A stretch of 29,027 nucleotides of DNA, from IMG/VR virus record IMGVR_UViG_3300049737_000122, positions 1 through 29,027 of that record; one strand, given 5' to 3'. Numbering within the stretch: the first letter of the stretch is position 1; every line of letters begins with the position of its first letter. This document shows positions 1 to 5,593 of the stretch, piece by piece. The notes beneath the pieces were generated by a model. That model was not told the DNA's origin. It saw only the letters and a program-made list of their open reading frames with translations, and did not search any database. The translations under genes were made by a program, and so were the position numbers. Source of the DNA: a virus.

Positions 1-449
1 ATCTTGCTAACCTCTAATGTGACTGGTTTACCTTGTAGTAATACTGCAGATACTTTTCTATACATACGTTCATAAGCATTACGTGACTGTCCAATCATAC
101 CGTCTTTACCTAAGTCAAGATCTTGTTGAGTATTTCCTGTCAATATACAACCCGAAGTATGCTCATCGGTGTTGCCAGAATGAACTAATATGTATTTAAA
201 GTTAGGTACATCTTGTAATTCAAGCATACCGTAGTGTGCATTCTTATATCTTGCGCTGTACTTAGTGTGAAATCCGCCAACTTTTCTGAATTTAATTTGA
301 TATGTACCTTCTGGTATGCAGGTTTCGTGCATTACTTTTACTGCTTGGTACTGGTCTTCTAGTGTGTAGCATTCAAACTTACCGTCAATGAACATCATTC
401 CATTGGTAGCGTCAATGCCAAACTGTGTTCTTACAACTTGTATCTTCAT
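1..449 (-). CDS. DUF5675 family protein, 3' end cut by window edge
   Basis: The minus strand reads openly from an ATG at 449 past position 1, giving about 149 residues. It begins MKIQVVRTQFGIDATNG. The family-like landmarks are YTLED near residue 28, a P-x-G-T-Y motif (residues 48-52), and H-S-G-N-T-D-x-x-T-S-G-C-I-L-T-G near residues 92-107. This layout matches DUF5675 as I remember it. The spaced His/Gly-Asn and Gly-Cys pair also recalls the active site of YkuD-type L,D-transpeptidases, but that enzymatic idea is inference. An AGGGAG Shine-Dalgarno sequence sits about 5 nt before the ATG. The start overlaps the stop of the upstream zinc-ribbon gene by four bases (ATGA). It lies downstream of the holin-like genes in the same transcript, so a role at the cell wall during lysis is possible. 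Confidence 0.8.
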   Translation of the reverse strand, partial: MKIQVVRTQFGIDATNGMMFIDGKFECYTLEDQYQAVKVMHETCIPEGTYQIKFRKVGGFHTKYSARYKNAHYGMLELQDVPNFKYILVHSGNTDEHTSGCILTGNTQQDLDLGKDGMIGQSRNAYERMYRKVSAVLLQGKPVTLEVSK

Positions 450-565
450 TCAGTCTCCCTGTTTATCTTAGTATAGTCTAAACAATCAGGGTTTGTACAG
501 TATAATTTATAAGGTTTTACCTGTACTTCAAGTGGTTGTCCGCATTTAGGACAAGATACTTTCAA
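446..565 (-). CDS. Small zinc-ribbon protein (39 aa)
   Basis: A 39-residue reading frame with two cysteine pairs: C-P-K-C near residues 5-8 and C-T-N-P-D-C near residues 23-28. This is the usual form of a minimal zinc ribbon, so metal binding is very likely; partner and function are unknown. The start is the weak point. A TTG at 565 is the first usual start after an in-frame TAA, and no Shine-Dalgarno sequence is visible before it. The stop overlaps the ATG of the DUF5675 gene by four bases (ATGA), and the upstream gene ends six bases away, which fits a packed phage operon and supports a real gene. Such short Cys-Cys proteins in phages may bind nucleic acid or host proteins, but nothing here decides that. 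Confidence 0.6.
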   Translation of the reverse strand: MKVSCPKCGQPLEVQVKPYKLYCTNPDCLDYTKINRETE

Positions 566-571
566 AATATA

Positions 572-736
572 TTATCTGTTTGCTGCCCACATATTATCCA
601 CCATATTAGGGTACTTACGACCATTAGCTTTAGCTCTTGCTTTAGCTTTAGACTTCTGTGCAGGTGTTAGCTTCTTGCTTTTACCTAATCCACTAGGTCT
701 TGGTTTGTCCCATACGGGTTTACTTTTTTTTGCCAT
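572..736 (-). CDS. Small basic protein of unknown function (54 aa)
   Basis: It begins MAKKSKPVWDKPRPSG and ends NMVDNMWAANR. The middle is a Lys/Ala/Arg-rich helix (roughly residues 19-42) with many alternating basic residues. There is no membrane segment or signal peptide. The high positive charge suggests nucleic-acid or membrane-surface binding, but I do not know a function. It starts one base after the neighbouring 88-residue basic protein ends, so the two are probably translated together. Proteins of this type, with a KP-rich head and a Trp-containing tail, are common in marine phage metagenomes as far as I recall. Confidence 0.75.
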   Translation of the reverse strand: MAKKSKPVWDKPRPSGLGKSKKLTPAQKSKAKARAKANGRKYPNMVDNMWAANR

Positions 737-737
737 G

Positions 738-1004
738 TTACCACTTTACCTTATCTGCCCAATAAGCTGCAGACATTTTGCCTTTCTTTATGTTCTTCGC
801 GTGTCGGGCTTTAAAAGACTTACGTCTTGCTTTAGACTTAGCGTCAGTTTTTTTGCCCGCCCCTGAAACGCCTTGTTGTCCGAACCTGATTAACTTAACC
901 TTACCGTTCTCTTTAGCTAGTACAGCGTGTGACTTACTAGCTTTAGGTGTACGTTTAGGTTTGTTGTAACCAGAGAACTTTTCTCCTCTGTACTCTATTG
1001 CCAT
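738..1004 (-). CDS. Small basic phage protein with RRKSFKARH motif (88 aa)
   Basis: The C-terminal half carries R-R-K-S-F-K-A-R-H (residues 61-69) and ends in A-Y-W-A-D-K-V-K-W, a pattern I remember from a widespread family of small marine-phage proteins (DUF6321-like) with the form RRKSFRARH...ARYWSCKxW. In that family the tail often contains cysteines that could bind metal; here those positions are not Cys. The N-terminal half is basic and Gly/Lys-rich. The start ATG has a good Shine-Dalgarno sequence (AAAGGAT about 6 nt upstream). Function is unknown. It lies in a cluster of four very small proteins downstream of the holin-type genes. Confidence 0.8.
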   Translation of the reverse strand: MAIEYRGEKFSGYNKPKRTPKASKSHAVLAKENGKVKLIRFGQQGVSGAGKKTDAKSKARRKSFKARHAKNIKKGKMSAAYWADKVKW

Positions 1005-1022
1005 ATTCTATCCTTTAGACTA

Positions 1023-1091
1023 TTACTTAGTCATTTTTTTCTTACGCTTGGAAGTATATCTTTTTTTCTTCCCTGTTTTGCTGTAAGGCAT
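1023..1091 (-). CDS. Tiny Lys/Arg-rich protein (22 aa)
   Basis: The frame begins MPYSKTGKKKRYTSKRK and ends KKMTK. More than half of the residues are Lys or Arg. Its ATG overlaps the stop of the upstream membrane protein as TAATG, the same junction used repeatedly in this genome, and an AGCAGG sequence a few bases upstream can act as ribosome binding site. The junction is the main argument that it is translated. It may bind nucleic acid or acidic membrane surface; nothing more can be said. Confidence 0.55.
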   Translation of the reverse strand: MPYSKTGKKKRYTSKRKKKMTK

Positions 1092-1318
1092 TACCTGCTC
1101 GCTTTCTTTTTGTTTGTTGCTTCTGGTTTATCTTTACGTAAACCTATTGTTAGTAACCATAAACCTAATGATATAAGTATAGCAATACCAACTATGTCCT
1201 TAGCTGTACCAGTAAGGGTTAGCCATGCTATAAAAAAACCAAGTAATGTAAAGGTTTGTGCTAATGTTTCTTTAAGGATCTCTCCTAACCAATTGATAAA
1301 TTTCTTAATGTATTTCAT
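1091..1318 (-). CDS. Two-segment membrane protein, holin-like candidate (75 aa)
   Basis: An amphipathic basic N-terminus (MKYIKKFINWLGEILKE) is followed by two hydrophobic segments, about residues 20-37 and 40-59, separated by a short TGTAKD turn, and a strongly basic C-terminal tail. This is the shape of a class II holin or small inner-membrane accessory protein. Its ATG overlaps the stop of the 625-residue secreted protein by four bases (ATGA). A better holin candidate lies at 3238-3519, so this could be a second holin, an antiholin, or an unrelated membrane protein. I recognise no family. Confidence 0.75.
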   Translation of the reverse strand: MKYIKKFINWLGEILKETLAQTFTLLGFFIAWLTLTGTAKDIVGIAILISLGLWLLTIGLRKDKPEATNKKKASR

Positions 1319-3192
1319 GTTCTTCTTATTCTAACTGGTACTACCGAGACACTAGCTATAATTTGCGAAGCTATGATAACTGGTACCACAACTTCTTGTG
1401 CTTTTTCTTTTTGGTCATCAGTCATATCATTACCTAAAGAAGTAAGGTCTATGTCTTGTACTTGTATATCTATAAAAGAACCTATAGGATCTGCTAAGAA
1501 TTGTTCTGTCTGTACTTCTGTAACTACATCGGCAAGTGTATAGTCTTCTACATCTTTATTTTCTACAGCTTTAGCAACGTATACTTCTACTGCTTCTGCT
1601 ACTGCTTCATCATTCTTAACTGCTTCTGCGACAATAGCAACGTCTTCTGCTTTATCTAAATTTAAAACTTCTGCAACAGTTTCTACTTGTTGTTCTGTTA
1701 ATTCTTGTACATCAGCAATAGCTTCCTCAACAACAGCTTGCACAACATCTTGTACTTCCTGCGTAGCTTGGTCAAGGTTTTGTACTCCAACATCGTTTAC
1801 TTCGTCAAGGACTTCAACAACTTCTTCTTCGGTAAGGTCTTGTACATACTCTTGTATTGCTTCTTCTTTTGCTTCTTCATATTCCTCCTCTGTTAAACTT
1901 TCAACATCTTCTTCTATAACAGGTATATTCACAATGTCTTCTATTTGTGAAATCTCCTCTTGTATTTCTTCTTCTGTAAGTTCTTTTACATCTTCTGTTT
2001 GAACTGGTACTTCAACCAACTCTTTAGGAATAGTGTCTTCCACAATCGGTGGAACGTCTTGCTCGACAATATCTTGTTCTTTATCAATCGGTATAATATC
2101 TTCATCTATTCCTTCCTCTATAATTATTACAATATCTTCTGGAATGTCAATGACTATTTCTTCAATGACAATAGTTTCTTCAATGGTATCAATAGCTTCT
2201 TGTATATCCTTTTTAATAACTTCTTCATCTGTAAGTTCTTTATCTTCATCTTGAATGACCACATCAGGTACCACAACATCATTGTCGAGAAGTTCTTTTT
2301 CGGTATCTTTTGGTTCATCTTCTACAATTATAATATCTTCTTCTACGATGTCATCATCTTTTACTTCTTCTACGGGTTTAGGAATATCACAATCCCCGCG
2401 CTCTATCTGTGCGTTAGTCATAAAACAACCGTACTCATTTTCATTATCTATACGTTCCTGATCTCTCTCTATAGTTCCATCATTAACGTCTGCTTGTGTA
2501 TAGGTCTTGTCAACACCTTCTACTTTTACATCTACAATAATTTCTTCAGGTGTAGGTGGTGGTGGAGGTGGTGGAGGAGGAGGTGGAGGAGGTACAGTTG
2601 TAGTTGTGGTAGTTGTAGTAGTAGATGTTGTAGTAGTAGATGTTGTACTAGATGTTGTAGTAACAGGTATTTCTACATACTGCCAGTAAAGTGTATCTAA
2701 TACAGATATATCAGTTAATATAACTTCAAACTTTGTAATAAATTTATCTGTGTTGGCTTCATCATTGTTGTAATCAGTAAATGATTTGTAAAAATCATCA
2801 TACATAGCATTGCCGTCTTCTCCCCAAGATTGCGCTGCATTGTTTATAGTTTCATCTGTTTCATCAGAGTAGTAATACTTTACATCATAAGTATTATTTA
2901 CTGCACCAACTAGAAATCCTACTTCATATACATCTTCTGCAAATTCAAATAGATAAGTACCACTTTGTAAAGCTAGTGAACAACCTGTAGTTCCATACCT
3001 ACCTTGTTCATTACAGTAAATATACGCAGCAGTACTACCTCCGCTTATAGTTAAACCTGTTTCGTATGTACTATCTTCAAATGCTTCATTGATAGTAACT
3101 TCATTAGGTACTTCTTCTGCAAATACAGGAATAGGAACTATAAGAAAAAGTACGATACATATCCGTACTAGACTATTAAATTTATATAACAC
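1315..3192 (-). CDS. Secreted Thr/Pro-rich acidic repeat protein (625 aa)
   Basis: Starts at a GTG, with a clear signal peptide (basic head, hydrophobic core ICIVLFLIVPIPVFA, likely cleavage after residue 25). Residues 26-175 form an N-terminal domain with a Cys pair. A Thr/Ser tract then leads to Val and 13 consecutive prolines, a rigid stalk. The rest is extremely acidic, with about five degenerate copies of the form [ED/S]-L-T-[ED]-[EQ]-[EQ]-[VIY], predicted helical. The C-terminus is hydrophobic (VVVPVIIASQIIASVSVV) ending in RIRRT, which could be a membrane anchor. Thr-tract plus VPPP linkers are typical of exported proteins in Acidimicrobiia-like Actinobacteria. It lies between two small membrane proteins, with ATGA coupling downstream. 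The GTG start has no good Shine-Dalgarno sequence, but the signal peptide immediately follows, which supports it. Function unknown: host-surface modification, superinfection exclusion or a lysis accessory role are all possible. Confidence 0.85.
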   Translation of the reverse strand: MLYKFNSLVRICIVLFLIVPIPVFAEEVPNEVTINEAFEDSTYETGLTISGGSTAAYIYCNEQGRYGTTGCSLALQSGTYLFEFAEDVYEVGFLVGAVNNTYDVKYYYSDETDETINNAAQSWGEDGNAMYDDFYKSFTDYNNDEANTDKFITKFEVILTDISVLDTLYWQYVEIPVTTTSSTTSTTTTSTTTTTTTTTVPPPPPPPPPPPPPTPEEIIVDVKVEGVDKTYTQADVNDGTIERDQERIDNENEYGCFMTNAQIERGDCDIPKPVEEVKDDDIVEEDIIIVEDEPKDTEKELLDNDVVVPDVVIQDEDKELTDEEVIKKDIQEAIDTIEETIVIEEIVIDIPEDIVIIIEEGIDEDIIPIDKEQDIVEQDVPPIVEDTIPKELVEVPVQTEDVKELTEEEIQEEISQIEDIVNIPVIEEDVESLTEEEYEEAKEEAIQEYVQDLTEEEVVEVLDEVNDVGVQNLDQATQEVQDVVQAVVEEAIADVQELTEQQVETVAEVLNLDKAEDVAIVAEAVKNDEAVAEAVEVYVAKAVENKDVEDYTLADVVTEVQTEQFLADPIGSFIDIQVQDIDLTSLGNDMTDDQKEKAQEVVVPVIIASQIIASVSVVPVRIRRT

Positions 3193-3197
3193 GGAAC

Positions 3198-3245
3198 TTA
3201 CTTAGTTCCGCAACAACCACCACCGCAACAACCGTCACTACCCAT
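3198..3245 (-). CDS. Cys/Gly microprotein MGSDGCCGGGCCGTK (15 aa)
   Basis: Fifteen codons encode two vicinal Cys pairs around three glycines. The ATG has a good Shine-Dalgarno sequence (GAGAGGA, 7 nt upstream) and overlaps the end of the holin-like gene by eight bases, while its stop ends five bases before the GTG of the 625-residue gene. The pattern suggests metal or thiol chemistry. It could also be a leader whose translation couples the holin and the secreted protein. It is too short for normal gene finders, so its reality rests on the ribosome site and the packing. Confidence 0.5.
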   Translation of the reverse strand: MGSDGCCGGGCCGTK

Positions 3246-3519
3246 GATCTATTCCTCTCCCGTTCATATCATTATGTGTTTTACTATCGAGAATACCGAA
3301 TGCCTGGTTGACTTCCTCCATTGTAAGTTGTCCATCATTAAGATATTTTCTTGCTAAGATTTCTAGTACGTTAGCTACTCCAAGTAATCCTGCTAGTAGT
3401 GCAGAACTAAATACGTCTATACCTACAAGACTACCTGCACCTATAACACTTAATGCTTGTGCTATAAAGACAGCTATCATACGTTTAGATATATTCCAAT
3501 ACAATTTGTAACCCTTCAT
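3238..3519 (-). CDS. Putative holin, r1t-like (93 aa)
   Basis: Residues 7-12 (YWNISK) and the following RMIAVFIAQALSVIGAG resemble the W-x-x-x-x-x-R-x-x-x-x-F-x-Q-A start of the phage r1t holin family as I remember it. Two hydrophobic segments follow, about residues 14-36 and 38-56. A soluble C-terminal tail carries DGQLTMEEVNQAF, a phrase I associate with small marine-phage membrane proteins. Holins form lesions in the inner membrane to time lysis. Its start overlaps the stop of the coiled-coil/membrane protein at 3516-3689 by four bases (ATGA), an arrangement like XhlA/XhlB pairs. It could instead be an accessory membrane protein. Confidence 0.65.
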   Translation of the reverse strand: MKGYKLYWNISKRMIAVFIAQALSVIGAGSLVGIDVFSSALLAGLLGVANVLEILARKYLNDGQLTMEEVNQAFGILDSKTHNDMNGRGIDHG

Positions 3520-3689
3520 TGCATAGATAAGCTACCAACGATCAATACAACCGTAGCAACTAATCCCAGTACTTTGTAAAATTCTGTTTTGTCCAATTTG
3601 TTATCTAGTTTTTCTTCTAGTTTATCAAGTCTTTCAATGACCATAGTTAATAATTCCTTTTGAGTAAAGCCGTTACCGTTAGTACTCAT
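3516..3689 (-). CDS. XhlA-like coiled-coil plus membrane-anchor protein (57 aa)
   Basis: It begins MSTNGNGFTQKELLTMVI, continues with a charged heptad-like helix (ERLDKLEEKLDNKLDKTEF, residues 19-37) and ends in a single membrane segment (about residues 39-55). This coiled coil plus C-terminal anchor is the architecture of the haemolysin XhlA family, which partners with holins in lysis modules. Length also fits. The ATGA overlap with the holin-like gene supports a functional pair. No good Shine-Dalgarno sequence is visible; it follows the previous small gene by two bases and is probably translated by coupling. Confidence 0.65.
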   Translation of the reverse strand: MSTNGNGFTQKELLTMVIERLDKLEEKLDNKLDKTEFYKVLGLVATVVLIVGSLSMQ

Positions 3690-3691
3690 GT

Positions 3692-3841
3692 TTATGGTAG
3701 GTCATCGTGGGATAGAAAATCCCATTCCTCGTCATACATACGATTATTTAAGTCATATTGACTTACTCTTTTAATAAGTTGTAGAGTTTCTTTTAAAAAA
3801 TAACCTAATAAAAATCCTATTAAATAATCCATAAAAGACAT
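3692..3841 (-). CDS. Small N-terminally anchored membrane protein (49 aa)
   Basis: The frame begins MSFMDYLIGFLLGYFLKE, one membrane segment, followed by a polar and acidic tail ending SHDDLP. The first ATG at 3841 overlaps a TATAAT hexamer at 3840-3845. The ATG three codons later (3832) lies 7 nt after that hexamer, so a leaderless transcript would start translation there and remove only MSF. This would be the first gene of the lysis-type operon, followed at a two-base distance by the XhlA-like gene. No family is recognised; possible roles are antiholin or membrane accessory protein. Confidence 0.6.
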   Translation of the reverse strand: MSFMDYLIGFLLGYFLKETLQLIKRVSQYDLNNRMYDEEWDFLSHDDLP

Positions 3842-3845
3842 TATA
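3833..3845 (-). promoter_or_regulatory. -10-like element before the lysis-type operon
   Basis: Minus-strand TATAAT at 3840-3845, then seven bases, then ATG at 3832. No convincing -35 is seen at 16-19 nt. The spacing is that expected for a leaderless mRNA. It lies in the 25-base gap between the cassette gene ending at 3867 and the small membrane-protein gene. Confidence 0.35.
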
Positions 3846-3866
3846 ACATGCTCTTAATTGAGGTAT

Positions 3867-4619
3867 CTATATTTTATGTTGTTTATAAAATTTAGGTTGT
3901 TTTTTATAACCTGTTATAAAGTTTTCATTAATTACAAAATTTGACTTTTCTAAATAATTTTCATCGTATTCTTTTTTTGTACCTTTGCGTACTTTTAATT
4001 TAATATCTTCTTTTTTAAATACGTGTACATAAACTAATGGTGTACCTGCTTCTATTGTACAATTATAATTTTCAATAGAAAAAGGGAATGCAACATAGCC
4101 CCATTTGTCTGCTTCAACTACTCCAGTAAGCATTCTTATATCATTTCTGAAGTTGTAAAATGGATCTTGATACATAACACTATAACCATCAGGGACTAAT
4201 ATTTTATATGGCATACCTAGTTTTAATATAGTTCCTTGTGGTGTCTTACCTATAGGCATATCTCCTACTTGGTGTTCAGTATGTGCGCCTAATAATTTTT
4301 CTTGATGATAAGTGTCAGAAGTAAAAGCGGCATAGGTAAAATCTTTACCATCTACTTTTTCTGTGCCTATATAAAGTTTACCCCATAAAGGTAATACAAT
4401 ACCCTCGCCAAAATAATCTTGTATTGCAGGACATTTTTTAGCTGTAATAAATTCATCTCCTGAAGGGATATTGAGATGTGAGTCTTTCCAACTTTCTCTA
4501 TAACTACCTGGTTTTAAATTTTTCCACCAATCAGGTAATATCTCTTTAGCTTTTACTGGTGGATACAACCTTAATAAATCTTCATACTCCTTACTCTTGG
4601 GTATAATCGTAATTTTCAC
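3867..4619 (-). CDS. Halogenase-cassette protein B, DUF6065-like paralogue (250 aa)
   Basis: No enzyme motif is recognised. It is a diverged paralogue of the upstream neighbour: P29-x-W31-W32-K33 and A60-K61-K62-C63-P64 align with the same features in that protein, and later both have P-x-G-Y-[SA]-x-x-Y, G-V-[VI]-E-x-D-K and I-x-x-G-x-P-[LI]-x-Y. The Pro-Trp head, the K-x-C-P motif and the late G-x-P-x-x-Y strand recall DUF6065, a family of unknown function that I expect to be a beta-rich fold; proteins like this also occur in marine T4-like phages as far as I remember. The GTG start at 4619 lies inside the upstream gene (29-base overlap), with a G-rich AAGGGGGG run upstream that may serve as ribosome site. 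Likely works with the halogenase, for example on substrate recognition, but this is inferred from position only. Confidence 0.7.
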   Translation of the reverse strand: MKITIIPKSKEYEDLLRLYPPVKAKEILPDWWKNLKPGSYRESWKDSHLNIPSGDEFITAKKCPAIQDYFGEGIVLPLWGKLYIGTEKVDGKDFTYAAFTSDTYHQEKLLGAHTEHQVGDMPIGKTPQGTILKLGMPYKILVPDGYSVMYQDPFYNFRNDIRMLTGVVEADKWGYVAFPFSIENYNCTIEAGTPLVYVHVFKKEDIKLKVRKGTKKEYDENYLEKSNFVINENFITGYKKQPKFYKQHKI

Positions 4620-5307
4620 TTTTACTGTACCCCCCTTTAAATCTACTAATAGTTACTAAATCTATTTTTTTAATAAATTTTTTTAATTTAGCGTCCATAT
4701 ATTTAAACTTGTATTTATATTTTTCTTTTTTGTAAGGAACTATGTAACAAATCGGCTCGCCTTTTTTAATTAACAATTCTTCTTTTTCAGTTGTGATTAA
4801 TATTTGTGTATTAAGTTGTGTCATTTTGTCTTGTTCTATGACACCGTAAGTTGCAAACCAATCAGTATTGAAATGTAGATTTAAAGGTATATATCTTAAT
4901 GCGTATCCTTTTGGTAACATGCAATGAAATCTAGTAGCTAATCTAAATACAGCTTTGATAGGTTTACCTGGTATATGATTTACAAATTGATCATCTTTGT
5001 GATGATTCAAACCTACGTTAGGATTAGCTGTTATTCCTTGCCATTTACCATTCATATTAAATAAATGAATGTCGCAAGGTGCTACTATAACATAAGTATT
5101 TTCGTGAAATATATTTGCAAATGAAGGACACACTTTGGTAGTTCTCCAATTAGGAACTATCTTGCTAACAAACCATGAGTGATTTTCAGGCATATCTACA
5201 GGCATATCTTTGTACCATTTTGGAACAAAATTTTTAGCAGGTTGAGGTTTAATATCTTCCATATCTAAAAACTCATCATAATCAGATGTAAACAATATAT
5301 CCACCAT
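4591..5307 (-). CDS. Halogenase-cassette protein A, DUF6065-like paralogue (238 aa)
   Basis: It has P29-K-W31-Y32-K33, then T57-K58-V59-C60-P61, and later L-P-K-G-Y-A-L-R-Y, G-V-I-E-Q-D-K and I-K-K-G-E-P-I-C-Y, all matching positions in the protein downstream. The two are therefore ancient duplicates kept side by side, suggesting a heteromer or two specificities. No catalytic motif is seen. The start has no Shine-Dalgarno sequence; a TATACT hexamer six bases before the ATG suggests a leaderless transcript beginning here. The C-terminus is Lys/Tyr-rich. DUF6065 membership is a memory-based guess from the motif layout. Confidence 0.7.
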   Translation of the reverse strand: MVDILFTSDYDEFLDMEDIKPQPAKNFVPKWYKDMPVDMPENHSWFVSKIVPNWRTTKVCPSFANIFHENTYVIVAPCDIHLFNMNGKWQGITANPNVGLNHHKDDQFVNHIPGKPIKAVFRLATRFHCMLPKGYALRYIPLNLHFNTDWFATYGVIEQDKMTQLNTQILITTEKEELLIKKGEPICYIVPYKKEKYKYKFKYMDAKLKKFIKKIDLVTISRFKGGYSKSENYDYTQE

Positions 5308-5319
5308 AATTAAAGTATA
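5308..5319 (-). promoter_or_regulatory. -10-like element for cassette protein A
   Basis: Minus-strand TATACT at 5314-5319, six bases from the ATG at 5307 and directly after the TAG stop of the preceding gene (5321-5323). No clear -35 is present. Spacing equals that of the halogenase promoter. Confidence 0.4.
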
Positions 5320-5320
5320 C

Positions 5321-5563
5321 CTATAATGCGTTCAAACAATAGAAATGTTTGACTTTTTGTTCTACAAAGTTTGTTGTACTAGGACCGCTAACTGTATCAT
5401 CTATAATAAAGGAGGAACCTGCATAAAATAATAAATCAAATGTAGAAAATCCTGCGCCACCACCACTATCTGGTAATAAATCTATATCTTCATCAATAGG
5501 TTTATTTCCTATAGTGTCTATACCTAAAGATCCACCTTCTTTTAACATTAATAATATTGACAT
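5321..5563 (-). CDS. Small Gly-rich protein of the halogenase cassette (80 aa)
   Basis: Unrecognised. The first 30 residues are acidic (DEDIDLLPD). A GGGAG stretch at about residues 34-38 leads into an aromatic-rich part (FSTFDLLFYAG) and a Thr/Ser-rich tail ending HFYCLNAL. It has no Trp, two Tyr and one Cys. The layout of an acidic front, a Gly motif and an aromatic rear superficially resembles a modified-peptide precursor, but it could equally be a small beta-rich tail or accessory protein. It starts 30 bases from the divergent halogenase and ends 13 bases before protein A. There is no Shine-Dalgarno sequence; TATAGT lies seven bases before the ATG. Confidence 0.6.
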   Translation of the reverse strand: MSILLMLKEGGSLGIDTIGNKPIDEDIDLLPDSGGGAGFSTFDLLFYAGSSFIIDDTVSGPSTTNFVEQKVKHFYCLNAL

Positions 5564-5593
5564 ATAATTAACTATAGCAGGTATAATTTTGAT
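5557..5593 (+). promoter_or_regulatory. Sigma70-type promoter of halogenase, leaderless
   Basis: Perfect TTGACA at 5557-5562 and perfect TATAAT at 5582-5587, separated by 19 bases. The expected transcription start coincides with the halogenase ATG at 5594, and no Shine-Dalgarno sequence is present. The -35 overlaps the start codon of the divergent gene. The 19-base spacer is two longer than optimal. Confidence 0.65.
5564..5576 (-). promoter_or_regulatory. -10-like element for the minus arm of the cassette
   Basis: Minus-strand TATAGT at 5571-5576, seven bases before the ATG at 5563. It overlaps the spacer of the opposing halogenase promoter, so the two divergent promoters interlock and may compete for polymerase. 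The -35 is weak. Confidence 0.4.

Noticed and set aside
1960-2700. Plus-strand open frames opposite the 625-residue secreted gene, including Trp/Arg-rich and poly-Gly ones
   Set aside because: They arise from the low-complexity Thr, Pro and Glu codons on the other strand; composition is not protein-like and they lack ribosome sites.
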